Shown: positions 35,920 to 44,720, counted from the first letter of the stretch. The stretch: DNA of 64,000 nt from Peptostreptococcus sp. D1 (GCF_900112955.1 NZ_FONP01000006.1:1-64000), one strand, 5' to 3'. The notes: generated from the letters alone by a model not told the origin. Numbers and translations: made by a program.

Positions 35920-37221
35920 ATGAGATTTTTAGAGATTATTGAGAAGAAAAAAAATAAACTGGCTTTGACTGATGAAGAAATTCAATTTTGGATTGATGGT
36001 GTAACAAACGACACAATACCTGACTATCAGACTAGCTCACTATTAATGGCAATAGTATTGAATGGAATGGATGAAAAAGAAACAGCAAAGCTTGCTGAAG
36101 CAATGATGAATAGCGGAGATGTCCTTGATTTATCAGATATCCCAGGTATTAAATCTGACAAGCATTCCACTGGTGGCGTTGGCGATAAAACCTCCTTGGC
36201 ACTTGGAGCTATGGTTGCAGCTTGCGGCTTAAAGGTTGCAAAAATGTCAGGAAGAGGACTTGGACATACTGGTGGTACATTGGATAAGCTAGAATCTATA
36301 GAAGGCTTCAATATATTCCTTACTGAGGATCAATTCAAGAAACAGGTTAGCGAAATCGGACTTTCAATAATTGGTCAAACTGGTGAATTAGTGCCTGCTG
36401 ACAAAAAGTTATATGCACTTAGAGACGTAACAGCAACAGTAAACTCTATTCCACTGATAGCATCCTCCATCATGTCCAAAAAGCTTGCATCTGGCTCAAA
36501 CACTATTTTGCTAGATGTGAAATATGGTGAAGGTGCTTTCATGCAGACAATCGAAGATGCAAAAACTCTTGCTAATGCCATGATTTCCATAGGAAATAGA
36601 CTAGGAAGAAACACAATGGCGATGATTACAGATATGAATCAGCCATTAGGAAATACAATCGGAAATGCACTAGAAGTTGAAGAAGCAATCGAAACAGTAA
36701 AGGGAAATGGTCCAAAAGACTTTACAGAGCTTTGTATGTGCGCTGGCGAAATAATGCTTATGCAGGGAAAAATAGCAAATTCTAAAGAAGAAGCAAGAAA
36801 AATGCTTCAAGAGGCAATCTCTTCTGGAAAAGCATTTGAAAAACTGCTTCAGATGGTTGAATACCAAGGCGGAAATATAGAGCAGATCAAAAACACAAAG
36901 CTTCTTCCACAGGCAAAATTTGTAACTGAAATGAAATCTAGAAAAGCTGGATATGTTGAGCATATTCACTCTCAGCAACTGGGAATACTTGCAATGTATC
37001 TTGGTGCTGGTAGAGCAACAAAGGAAGACTCAATAAACTACGCAGTCGGCTTGAGAATGAATTCTAAAAAGGGTGACAAAATAAAAACTGGAGACCTACT
37101 TTGCACTGTTTACCATGACGAAGAATTAAAGCAGGAATGGATAGAAAGCTTCTATAAAACATTCTCATTTACAGATAATAAGGTGGATCCTATACCAATA
37201 GTTGAAGAAATCTTGGGATAA
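35920..37221 (+). CDS. pdp: Pyrimidine-nucleoside phosphorylase
   Basis: A 433-residue phosphorylase of the thymidine/pyrimidine nucleoside type, releasing the base and (deoxy)ribose 1-phosphate. DKHSTGGVGDKTSL near 84 is the phosphate site, KMSGRGLGHTGGTLDKLES the family signature, and LRDVTATVNSIPLIASSIMSKK follows with the pyrimidine contacts; the C-terminal domain ends with the HS..LG..YLGAGR part. AAAGAGG precedes the ATG. A gap of 127 bases separates it from nupC without a terminator. Last gene of the operon. Confidence 0.96.
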   Translation: MRFLEIIEKKKNKLALTDEEIQFWIDGVTNDTIPDYQTSSLLMAIVLNGMDEKETAKLAEAMMNSGDVLDLSDIPGIKSDKHSTGGVGDKTSLALGAMVAACGLKVAKMSGRGLGHTGGTLDKLESIEGFNIFLTEDQFKKQVSEIGLSIIGQTGELVPADKKLYALRDVTATVNSIPLIASSIMSKKLASGSNTILLDVKYGEGAFMQTIEDAKTLANAMISIGNRLGRNTMAMITDMNQPLGNTIGNALEVEEAIETVKGNGPKDFTELCMCAGEIMLMQGKIANSKEEARKMLQEAISSGKAFEKLLQMVEYQGGNIEQIKNTKLLPQAKFVTEMKSRKAGYVEHIHSQQLGILAMYLGAGRATKEDSINYAVGLRMNSKKGDKIKTGDLLCTVYHDEELKQEWIESFYKTFSFTDNKVDPIPIVEEILG

Positions 37222-37243
37222 TATATAAAATTAAAAGGCTCAT

Positions 37244-37277
37244 ATACTCTATTAATAATAAGAGTATACGGGTTTTT
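37244..37277 (+). terminator. Terminator of the deo operon
   Basis: ATACTCT (37244-37250) pairs with AGAGTAT (37261-37267), then ACGGGTTTTT. It lies 22 bases past the pdp stop. Confidence 0.65.
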
Positions 37278-37329
37278 GTATATGAAAAAACCTCAGCATA
37301 CATTGATATACTGGAGTTAGGATAGTTAT

Positions 37330-37363
37330 AATGCTATTCATTTCAGTTGCTAAGAATAGCATT
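37330..37363. repeat. Perfect 10-bp inverted repeat
   Basis: AATGCTATTC (37330-37339) and GAATAGCATT (37354-37363). It lies at the left side of the putative integrated element and may be its border, a terminator or a protein site. Function unknown. Confidence 0.6.
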
Positions 37364-37393
37364 TCGAGGATATTCTTTTTTCACAAAAAATTA

Positions 37394-37411
37394 GAGGGGC
37401 TATTGCCCCTC
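37394..37411 (-). terminator. Terminator hairpin GAGGGGC-N4-GCCCCTC
   Basis: A perfect 7-bp GC-rich stem. On the minus strand TAATTTTTTG follows, so it probably ends transcription of the short frame at 37437-37574. The same stem recurs at 43429-43446. Confidence 0.75.
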
Positions 37412-37436
37412 AATTTTAATAATTTTATTTTAGACT

Positions 37437-37574
37437 TTATTTTTTTATTTTATTCTTTATTTCATCCACAGCGTAAGTTCCTGATGCCACTAACATAATA
37501 GCATATAGTCCCCTTCTCAGAATATCGCCTTTTATTCCTGGATCACTTAATGCTAAAGAAAAAACGCAAAACAT
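37437..37574 (-). pseudogene. Short membrane-protein frame, probably a truncated gene
   Basis: A frame of 45 codons from an ATG without ribosome binding site: one hydrophobic stretch beginning MFCVFSLALSDPG, then ILRRGLYAIMLVASGTYAV and a lysine-rich end. The frame stays open for 11 codons upstream of the ATG, which suggests a 3' remnant of a longer gene. The terminator hairpin after it is intact. I do not recognise the family. From 37600 to 37860 I see no gene. Confidence 0.35.
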
Positions 37575-37862
37575 AACATAAAATAATGTATAGTTTGCAA
37601 CAGTTGGTTATTAATTGAATCTGTTTTTAAAAAAATGATATCGATTAAAACACACCTGAAAATTTGCTGCTCTACAATTTAGGTAGTTCAAAGACATTTG
37701 TAAATACTACTTGGATATGGAATACAGTACCCTTTCTTATTTATATGTAGCTGTATTTTTGCACTTTACATCACATATTCATATGTAAACAAAACATCAT
37801 TTACACCCAAAACACTATTAAAGGCAAATAGCCTTGAGAATATTTTTCAAATAAAATCTAAA

Positions 37863-37893
37863 GGCAGGATTTAATAGTATTCTGCCTATTTTT
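37863..37893 (+). terminator. Hairpin before the ImmA gene
   Basis: GGCAG (37863-37867) and CTGCC (37882-37886) followed by TATTTTTA. It lies in the leader of the integrase module and may end read-through from the left. Confidence 0.45.
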
Positions 37894-37934
37894 ACACCTA
37901 TTCAAAAATAATTCATTTCAAGTGGGAGGAATTA

Positions 37935-38471
37935 ATGATAGATAAAATTAGTAAATATATAGAGGAAAACAATATTATCATTGATGAATGTGAATTTTTA
38001 AAAAAATATGACAAGGCAGCATTATACTGTTGCATTGAAAATAAAAATATAATACTTCTACACCCTGATTTTGAAAAGAGAAGTAAAAATGAACAAATTG
38101 AAATACTAGCCGAAGAGTGCGGACATTATGCCACATCATCTGGAGATACATTTATTGTTCCTGACACATCATTAAAAAAACTTAACATAGATAAAAGTGA
38201 GCATAAAGCATTTCTGTGGGGATGTAAGTATTTCATTAATGAAGAAGATTTGATAAAGTATCTTCGCATTTCTACAAGTGTTGAAGAGTTGACAGATTAT
38301 CTTGGTGCAACGGATAAAATGCTGTATGAATATTTATACTCGCTAAAAAACAAAATGCAATTCTTGGATTTACAAGATGACACTGTTCTTGATTTATACA
38401 AATTGCCAAATATTGTGATTATTGATAAAGAAGAGTTATATGGAGGTGTTGACATATATGAAGAACCCTAA
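37935..38471 (+). CDS. ImmA/IrrE-family protein of a mobile element
   Basis: A 178-residue protein of the ImmA/IrrE type, which in integrative elements cleaves or antagonises an ImmR-like repressor. The zinc motif region reads EILAEECGHYAT, where the first histidine of HExxH is replaced by Glu; the second histidine and the glutamate stay. LHPDF upstream and FLWGCKYFINEEDL downstream with DYLGATDKMLYEYL are typical of phage-type family members. GGGAGG precedes the ATG. No ImmR-type repressor with helix-turn-helix lies beside it. The integrase gene begins inside its last codons. Confidence 0.8.
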   Translation: MIDKISKYIEENNIIIDECEFLKKYDKAALYCCIENKNIILLHPDFEKRSKNEQIEILAEECGHYATSSGDTFIVPDTSLKKLNIDKSEHKAFLWGCKYFINEEDLIKYLRISTSVEELTDYLGATDKMLYEYLYSLKNKMQFLDLQDDTVLDLYKLPNIVIIDKEELYGGVDIYEEP

Positions 38472-39510
38472 TGGATATGGTAGCATATACAAGTTGTCAG
38501 GCAATCGCAGAAAACCATGGGCAGTACGTAAAACTGTAGGTTGGGATTTTGATAGAGATACAAGTAAGACCAAGCCTATCTATGAATTTGTGGGATATTA
38601 TGCTACTAGAAGTGAAGCCATGCAAGCCCTAGCCAACTACAACGAGAGTCCATACGATATTGGCATAAGATTGCTTACATTCGAGGGAGTTTATAACAAA
38701 TGGTCTGATATACACTTTGAAAATATATCCCAGTCGAATATTAATGGCTACAAAGCAGCCTTTAAATTATGTGAATCTATCAAGAATATGCCCTTTGCCG
38801 AAATACGTCTTGATCACTTGCAAAAAGTAGTCGACACTTCGGGAAAAAATACTCCCACGCTCAAAAAATTAAAAATTATGTTTGGCATGATGTATGACTA
38901 TGCCGTAATTCATGACATAGTTCCTACTGAAAAAAGAGAAAAAGTCAGGTACTTGGACATATCCAAGCCAGGTAATCCAAATGCCTATAAAAGATCTAGA
39001 TTCAATGATACCGAAATCAAAAAGGTCTGGAAATCCAAAGACAATGACATCTACTATACAGTAGTTCTTATGCTGCTTTATACAGGAGCGAGAGTAAGTG
39101 AGTTACTAGAAGCTAAAAAGACAAATGTAAACCTAAAAGAAAAATGGTACTATATTCCTAAATCTAAAACCAAAGCAGGTATTAGGTATGTACCAATTCC
39201 AGACAAGGCACTTCCATTTTTTCAGTATTGGATGACTAGGGACTCCGAATATTTAATATGCACACATGATGGTAAAAAAATGACTTACGATAAATTTTAT
39301 CACACTCATTGGAAAAGAATAATGTCAGCCTTGGGAATTAAGCACACTCCACATTGCACTAGATATACAACTATATCCAAGCTTACTGAGGCTGGTGTAG
39401 ATGACAGAATTATCAAACAGATTGTAGGACATCAAGGAAAGGATGTCACTGAAATTGTATATACAGATATAGATATGAATGTAAAATTAGAAGCAATCAA
39501 TAGAATCTAG
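38458..39510 (+). CDS. Site-specific tyrosine recombinase (integrase)
   Basis: A 350-residue phage/ICE-type integrase. An N-terminal arm-binding segment begins NPNGYGSIYKLSG (AP2-like beta domain), then a core-binding domain at about 90-165 and the catalytic domain. The catalytic residues are visible: Arg in TGARVSELLEAKK, Lys in KSKTKAGIRYVPI, HCTRYT as the HxxR box, His in IVGHQGKDVT and Tyr in IVYTDID. The ATG at 38458 has GGAGGT 10 bases upstream and overlaps the ImmA stop by 14 bases. It appears complete and should be able to recombine. A second att site or excisionase was not found. Confidence 0.92.
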   Translation: MKNPNGYGSIYKLSGNRRKPWAVRKTVGWDFDRDTSKTKPIYEFVGYYATRSEAMQALANYNESPYDIGIRLLTFEGVYNKWSDIHFENISQSNINGYKAAFKLCESIKNMPFAEIRLDHLQKVVDTSGKNTPTLKKLKIMFGMMYDYAVIHDIVPTEKREKVRYLDISKPGNPNAYKRSRFNDTEIKKVWKSKDNDIYYTVVLMLLYTGARVSELLEAKKTNVNLKEKWYYIPKSKTKAGIRYVPIPDKALPFFQYWMTRDSEYLICTHDGKKMTYDKFYHTHWKRIMSALGIKHTPHCTRYTTISKLTEAGVDDRIIKQIVGHQGKDVTEIVYTDIDMNVKLEAINRI

Positions 39511-39518
39511 GAGGAGAT

Positions 39519-39926
39519 ATGAATAGGAGTAAATATGTAGATAAACACAGAAAAAATAACTATGACAGACTTGAAATACTTCTTCCAAAAGGGCAAAAAG
39601 AAATTTTAACATTTGTATGTCGCAATCTTGACATCTCAGTCAACGAATACATCAGAACACTTATAACAAATGATCTAGATGATAATAAATCAATTCTATT
39701 CTCTAAATCAGATATGAATAATGAATTAGATACTGCTCTCCTAGATAAGTGGCAAATTCCTAAAAAATATCGTCATATGATTGAGTATGCAGTTTACTCA
39801 AAGGAAGATGGATATTTTCTTAGATTGAAAGACGGATATATTAACGACATATCAAATACAAAAATAATACATGTGTATAGACTAGATAAACTTAGAATGG
39901 CCATTAATAAAAGTCATAAGATATAA
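39519..39926 (+). CDS. Small ribbon-helix-helix-like protein downstream of the integrase
   Basis: A 135-residue protein. Residues 14-50 (DRLEILLPKGQKEILT, then ISVNEYIRTLI) resemble the strand-helix-helix of Arc/MetJ-type DNA-binding proteins found in mobile elements; the rest has no motif I know. TAGGAGGAG precedes the ATG, eight bases after the integrase stop, so the two are cotranscribed. A role as repressor or recombination directionality factor is possible and not shown. Confidence 0.7.
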   Translation: MNRSKYVDKHRKNNYDRLEILLPKGQKEILTFVCRNLDISVNEYIRTLITNDLDDNKSILFSKSDMNNELDTALLDKWQIPKKYRHMIEYAVYSKEDGYFLRLKDGYINDISNTKIIHVYRLDKLRMAINKSHKI

Positions 39927-39988
39927 ATTTATGTAGTTAGCATAAAAAAATAGTCAACCGGATGATACTTTTTCAGACATAAAATTTT

Positions 39989-40021
39989 GTTACTAACGTG
40001 TTACTAGTGTGTTACTAACGG
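39989..40021 (+). repeat. Three tandem 11-bp repeats downstream of the integrase module
   Basis: GTTACTAACGT, GTTACTAGTGT and GTTACTAACGG follow one another without gaps. They lie between the integrase module and the end of rpsI, where arm-type binding sites of a tyrosine integrase would be expected. The binding role is inferred. Confidence 0.7.
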
Positions 40022-40084
40022 AAATAAAAGCAGGCGATTTTATACGAACGTATTCAAAGATTGCAAATACCTACAACCATTGAA

Positions 40085-40115
40085 AAACCCCGAATACATT
40101 GCTGTATCGGGGTTT
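40085..40115 (-). terminator. Terminator of the rplM-rpsI operon
   Basis: AAACCCCGA...TACA pairs with TGTA...CGGGGTTT around a TTGC loop (one bulge); on the minus strand the stem is followed by a short T-run. Confidence 0.85.
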
Positions 40116-40142
40116 GATAATTGTCTTAAAATTGGGTATTCC

Positions 40143-40535
40143 CTATCTCTTAGAGAACTGTGGAGCTCTTCTGGCAGCCTTAAGACCATATTTCTTTCTT
40201 TCCTTCATTCTTGAATCTCTTGTCAAGAATCCTTCTGCCTTTAAAGTTCCTCTTAATTCTTCATCTGCTTTTAACAAAGCTCTTGAAATTCCGTGTCTAA
40301 TTGCACCAGCCTGTCCAGTGAATCCGCCACCTTCAACCTTTACGATCGCATCATACTTGTTTTCATTTCCAGTCAAAACAAGTGGTTGCTTTACGTCTCT
40401 TATCAAAGTTTCATAGTTGAAGTATTCTTCAAGATCTCTACCATTTACTTTTATGTTACCTTCTCCAGCTACAAGTCTAACTCTAGCTACAGAATGCTTT
40501 CTTCTTCCTGTTCCGTAATATTGTACATTAGCCAT
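40143..40535 (-). CDS. rpsI: 30S ribosomal protein S9
   Basis: S9 of 130 residues. [18 protein letters not shown] at the start, [19 protein letters not shown] in the middle and the basic end [17 protein letters not shown] are the family signatures; the C-terminal Lys-Arg reaches the P-site tRNA in the small subunit. GAGGAGG precedes the ATG. It is cotranscribed with rplM. The coding end is intact beside the integrase module. Confidence 0.98.
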   Translation of the reverse strand: MANVQYYGTGRRKHSVARVRLVAGEGNIKVNGRDLEEYFNYETLIRDVKQPLVLTGNENKYDAIVKVEGGGFTGQAGAIRHGISRALLKADEELRGTLKAEGFLTRDSRMKERKKYGLKAARRAPQFSKR

Positions 40536-40559
40536 TAATTAATTCCTCCTCTCAATATC

Positions 40560-40991
40560 CTACTTAACGTTTAAAACCTGTGGGTTCTGTGCTGCATGTG
40601 GATGTTCAGCGCCTCTGTAAACTCTTAGTCTAGTCATCATTCTAGCTCTTAGCTTGTTTTTTGGAAGCATTCCGCTAACTGCATGAGCAACAACCTCTTC
40701 TGGCTTCTTTTCCATCATTTCTTTGTAAGAAATTTCCTTTAATCCACCTACATAACCAGTGTGATATCTGTAGAACTTTTGAGTAAGCTTCTTTCCAGTA
40801 AGAACAACTTTATCAGCATTCAATACTATTACAAAATCTCCACCATCAACGTGTGGTGTAAATGTTGGTTTATTTTTTCCTCTTAATACTAGTGCTATTT
40901 CACTTGCCAAACGACCTAATGTCTTTCCTTCAGCATCAACTACATACCAGTCTCTCTTAACTTCAGCTGGCTTAGCTATAAAACTCTTCAT
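40560..40991 (-). CDS. rplM: 50S ribosomal protein L13
   Basis: L13 of 143 residues. [49 protein letters not shown] and [16 protein letters not shown] are typical. AAGGAGGG fixes the ATG at 40991; a longer frame upstream would include the leader. First gene of the rplM-rpsI operon, which has a consensus promoter and a leader hairpin. Confidence 0.98.
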   Translation of the reverse strand: MKSFIAKPAEVKRDWYVVDAEGKTLGRLASEIALVLRGKNKPTFTPHVDGGDFVIVLNADKVVLTGKKLTQKFYRYHTGYVGGLKEISYKEMMEKKPEEVVAHAVSGMLPKNKLRARMMTRLRVYRGAEHPHAAQNPQVLNVK

Positions 40992-41040
40992 AAAGACCCT
41001 CCTTAACTTTTCCATTGTCTAATCTTATAATGTCTATGTA

Positions 41041-41063
41041 AAGTCCGGGGCAAAAGTGGACTT
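41041..41063 (-). promoter_or_regulatory. Leader hairpin of rplM
   Basis: AAGTCC (41041-41046) and GGACTT (41058-41063) form a stem in the 5' untranslated region. L13 operons of Firmicutes often carry autoregulatory leaders; this may be one, but I cannot match the known consensus in detail. Confidence 0.45.
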
Positions 41064-41081
41064 ATTAACGCATTCTTGTAT

Positions 41082-41110
41082 ATTTTACTATTCAAACGTG
41101 TATTTGTCAA
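41082..41110 (-). promoter_or_regulatory. Promoter of rplM-rpsI
   Basis: Minus-strand TTGACA (41105-41110), 17 bases, TAAAAT (41082-41087). The leader is about 85 bases long. Confidence 0.75.
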
Positions 41111-41168
41111 TACTTATGGCTATTATTTTAAGAATATTTTTCCATCGAATTTATATCCAAAACATCTG

Positions 41169-42851
41169 CTATTCCAGGTAACAATCTTCCACCACATCAT
41201 AAAGTCCGTTTGTTGTTATTCTGACTTCCGGTATAACTGGTAATGCTATAAATGATAATGAAATAAACGGCTCAATTCCATCCTCTACTCCCATTTTGTG
41301 TGCTTTTTTTATCATTCTATGCAGTCTCTCATTGACCTTATCACTGCTCAAATTGCTAATCAATCCCATTATTGGTAGAGGTAGCCTTTCATATACCTCT
41401 CCATTTTCAACCAATACATATCCGCCATTCATCTCTTTAATACATTCCAGTGCAATCATCATATCTTCATCATTATCTCCAACAACAATAATGTTGTGCG
41501 AGTCATGTGAAACACTTGAAGCAACTGCTCCATTTTCTATTCCGTATCCAAATACCATTGAAGAATGATATTTTTTCGTATCATGATGCCTTTCAATTAC
41601 TACAACTTTATTGCTCTTACTTTGAGTACATTCAGAAACCTTTACCTTTTTTGTCAATAATTCGTTCTTCACTAGCTGAATTCCATATGTGCTATTTTTA
41701 ACCTTGAGCATAGATTTTTCAAACCAATCCACGTGAACAGTTTCAACTATTGATTTTGGAAGATTTTCAATATCCTGAATATATCCATAATCATAATCTC
41801 CTCTGATAAAGCTTCCATTATATAAAACTGAATTTATCTTTACATTCTCAAGATCATCCAAAATCACTAAATTTGCTTTTTTGCCTGGAGAAATCATGCC
41901 GATATCTTTTAAAGAATAACATTGAGCAGGGTTATACGTTGCAATTTTATATGCAGCTATTGGAGGCATTCCCAAAGAAATTGCTTTTCTAATATTAAAG
42001 GATATATGACCGTCCTTTTTGATATCTTCAATATGCTTATCATCCGTACAAAATGTAAATCTCGTCGTATCTGTATTATTTTCTATTATTCCTCTCACAA
42101 TTTTTTCAAGATTTTTCGCTGCCGATCCCTCTCTAATATGAGCAAACAAACCATTTCTAACAATTGCTATAGCTTTTTCATATGTTGAACACTCATGGTC
42201 GGATGAAATATTTGCCATTGCATAAGCAGATAAATTTTTTAGCTTTAGTCCCAAAGCATGCCCATCTATTGGCATATTTTGGAAAAGCTCCAATTTATTC
42301 AACATAGATGGCTTTAGATTAATAACTGAGCTACAATCCATTACCTCACCTAATCCAAGAATCCTAGGATGATACATCAATTGCTTCATATCTTGAGCAT
42401 TCATTACAAATCCGGAGTCCTCACTATCCTTTGCAGGAACACAAGAAGGCATCATTATGTATACGTCAGCACAAGAATTTTCTGTAGAATCTAGGATATA
42501 TTTTATACCTATTGAGCCACTGACATTTGCAGCTTCGTGAGGGTCAGCTATAAATGTTGTCGTTCCACTCAAAGATGCATGATATACTAGTTCATTTGGA
42601 TTTGTCATTGTTGATTCAAAATGAAGATGTGAATCCACAAACCCAGGAGAAACAAATTTACCAGAGCCATCAAACTCTATCTCTCCACTATATTCTCCTA
42701 TTCCAACTATATATCCATCTTGAATTGCTAAATCTGATTTAATTATTTCTCCTGATTGAACCATTAAAATGTTTATATCTTTTAAAACCAACTCAGATTT
42801 TTTATTGCCCAAAGTATAATCCACCAGCTTTTTGTAATCCGTAATCTTCAT
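41169..42851 (-). CDS. ade: Adenine deaminase
   Basis: A 560-residue amidohydrolase of the Ade family, which converts adenine to hypoxanthine and ammonia. The metal-binding start is PGFVDSHLHFESTM near 69; TTTFIADPHEAANVSG, PIDGHALGLK and TFCTDDKHIEDI follow in the barrel, and the C-terminal domain specific for this family ends with FIALPVIPEVRITTNGL. GGGAGG precedes the ATG. It has its own promoter. It is separate from the nucleoside operon but serves the same purine salvage. Confidence 0.95.
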   Translation of the reverse strand: MKITDYKKLVDYTLGNKKSELVLKDINILMVQSGEIIKSDLAIQDGYIVGIGEYSGEIEFDGSGKFVSPGFVDSHLHFESTMTNPNELVYHASLSGTTTFIADPHEAANVSGSIGIKYILDSTENSCADVYIMMPSCVPAKDSEDSGFVMNAQDMKQLMYHPRILGLGEVMDCSSVINLKPSMLNKLELFQNMPIDGHALGLKLKNLSAYAMANISSDHECSTYEKAIAIVRNGLFAHIREGSAAKNLEKIVRGIIENNTDTTRFTFCTDDKHIEDIKKDGHISFNIRKAISLGMPPIAAYKIATYNPAQCYSLKDIGMISPGKKANLVILDDLENVKINSVLYNGSFIRGDYDYGYIQDIENLPKSIVETVHVDWFEKSMLKVKNSTYGIQLVKNELLTKKVKVSECTQSKSNKVVVIERHHDTKKYHSSMVFGYGIENGAVASSVSHDSHNIIVVGDNDEDMMIALECIKEMNGGYVLVENGEVYERLPLPIMGLISNLSSDKVNERLHRMIKKAHKMGVEDGIEPFISLSFIALPVIPEVRITTNGLYDVVEDCYLE

Positions 42852-42893
42852 AGTATACCTCCCTTGTTGTTTTTTCTAATTCTAGTTAAAAAG

Positions 42894-42922
42894 ATTATAA
42901 TAAATAATAGGTATTTTTTCAA
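42894..42922 (-). promoter_or_regulatory. Promoter of adenine deaminase
   Basis: Minus-strand TTGAAA (42917-42922), 17 bases, TATAAT (42894-42899). No purine riboswitch core is visible in the short leader. Confidence 0.65.
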
Positions 42923-42980
42923 TCCTTAAGATTAACAAACTATATCAATGCATAGTTAACATCAGCAATTCTTCTATTAA

Positions 42981-43050
42981 CAGCGGTTAAAAATGACCAC
43001 AAATTGTCAATTCTCAATAGATTAACATATCGTGGTCGCTTTATTTTGTT
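42981..43050. mobile_element. Possible solo end of an insertion sequence
   Basis: GACCAC (42995-43000) and GTGGTC (43032-43037) with flanking AGCG/CGCTTT resemble the multiple terminal repeats of IS21-type elements in Clostridia as I recall them. No transposase frame accompanies it. The rest of the gap from 42923 to 43428 is AT-rich and shows no gene. Confidence 0.25.
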
Positions 43051-43428
43051 ATAATAATTGTTTTGAAGAATCCACTACTATACTACCAAATAGGAATCTC
43101 ACGTATTTGCAATATTTGCGTCCTCATAACTATATTAAATGCTCTACTAAACGAATAAATCTTATCTATATAGTACGCTAAGAATAATTACCTTGAAGCA
43201 AATGTATATCCATTGAATATTTTTTCAAAATGGAGCTTAGTTTATAAACGGTTAATATATAGGCTCTAAAAGTTGGAAAATTTCATGCCTGTTGCTGTTG
43301 CAATATTAACCTTTATTTTACAAAATCTATATATTTTATAGTTAAATCTAATAACGAAATATATTGGAAATAAAAAGACATATTCATTGTAAATGAATAG
43401 CTTTTAAAAATATTTTGAATTATTATAA

Positions 43429-43446
43429 GAGGGGCAATTGCCCCTC
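43429..43446 (-). terminator. Terminator of the serine operon, GAGGGGC-N4-GCCCCTC
   Basis: A perfect 7-bp stem identical to the one at 37394-37411 except for the loop. It lies 45 bases past the stop of the DUF1015 gene. Confidence 0.75.
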
Positions 43447-43490
43447 ATTTTAATTTATTATTCATAAATGCACAACTAAAAAGCATTGAC

Positions 43491-44720
43491 TTACAGCATA
43501 TGTAAAAATAATCCACATCTTACTTTTGGCTCAAACCATGTTGATTTAGCAGGCATTACATCATCCATATCCGCAATTTTCATCAGCTCTTCAATTGATG
43601 TTGGATACAGCGAGAAGCCTACTCTCATGCCACCATCTACTCTTTTTTGTATTTCCTCTACACCTCTAATTCCACCGATAAAGTCTATTCTATTGTCTTT
43701 TTGAGGCTGATTTATTCCCAATATTGGCTCAATCAAAAAATCATGTAATACACTAACATCCAATCTCGCTTTTGGATTGTCTAGCTTGTCAGTACTTTTG
43801 AATCTCAGCCTATACCAATCTCCATCTAAATACATCCCATAATTGTACTTGTTTGAAGGCTTATACGGTGCTTTTTCCTTAAATATTTCAAAGTTTTCTT
43901 CTATATAATTGATAAAGGCTTTGGCATCTAATCCATTAAGATCCTTGACAACTCTATTGTAATCCATTACGTATAGATTTTCCTTTGGAGCGATCATAGC
44001 CAAATAGAAGTTAAATTCCTCCGTTCCATCAAAATTTGGATTTTCCTTTCTTTTTTCTAGTGCATACTCCTGTGCTGCTTTTGATCTATGATGACCGTCA
44101 GCAATATACAGGTTTTTTACTGTTTTAAATGCGTTCTCAACCATGGCAGTTTCTTTCTCATTTAACATCCATACTGTATGTCTAATTTTATCATCAGAAA
44201 TGAACTCATATTCTGGAGCTTCCTCTAGCTTCAATTCAACTATTCTATCTATCGTATCATTTTTGTCGTAGGTCAATAGAATTGTTCCAGTATTCGCCCC
44301 ACAATATCTAATATGATTGATTCTATCCTGAACCTTATCAGGCTTTGTATGCTCGTGTTTTTTTATGATGCCATTTAAGCTATCATCTACAGAAACACAG
44401 CCAACTATTCCTATCTGCTCTCTTGAGCCCATAGTTTCTCTATATATATACAGATGTGGCTCCTCATCTTGAGTAAACACACCCTTTTGTATAAATTTTT
44501 CCAAGTTTTCTCTAGCTTTTTCATATACCTTTGCAGAATGTATATCCGTATCAGGGGGTAATTCAATCTCTGCTCTATCTATTCTCAAATATGAAAATTC
44601 ATTATTTTCAGCTATCTTGAGAGCCTCTTCAGTATTCATCGTATCATACGGCAATTCTGCCACCTTATGAACTATTTTCCTATTTGGTCTTAAAGCTCTA
44701 AAAGGTTTTACTGCTACCAT
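43491..44720 (-). CDS. DUF1015-family protein of the serine operon
   Basis: A 409-residue protein of the DUF1015 family (COG4198). The N-terminus VKPFRALRPN with AELPYDTMN and the central IADGHHRSKAAQEYA are the family signatures. The DGHHR box resembles a nucleotide or phosphate site but the reaction is unknown to me. Its start codon shares one base with the serA stop, so translation is coupled. Clostridial genomes often place this gene after serC-serA, and a role tied to serine synthesis is likely, for instance replacing the missing phosphatase or a kinase step; that is inference. Confidence 0.88.
   Translation of the reverse strand: MVAVKPFRALRPNRKIVHKVAELPYDTMNTEEALKIAENNEFSYLRIDRAEIELPPDTDIHSAKVYEKARENLEKFIQKGVFTQDEEPHLYIYRETMGSREQIGIVGCVSVDDSLNGIIKKHEHTKPDKVQDRINHIRYCGANTGTILLTYDKNDTIDRIVELKLEEAPEYEFISDDKIRHTVWMLNEKETAMVENAFKTVKNLYIADGHHRSKAAQEYALEKRKENPNFDGTEEFNFYLAMIAPKENLYVMDYNRVVKDLNGLDAKAFINYIEENFEIFKEKAPYKPSNKYNYGMYLDGDWYRLRFKSTDKLDNPKARLDVSVLHDFLIEPILGINQPQKDNRIDFIGGIRGVEEIQKRVDGGMRVGFSLYPTSIEELMKIADMDDVMPAKSTWFEPKVRCGLFLHML

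Noticed and set aside
42852-42922. Possible purine riboswitch before adenine deaminase
   Set aside because: The leader is too short and lacks the conserved junction bases.
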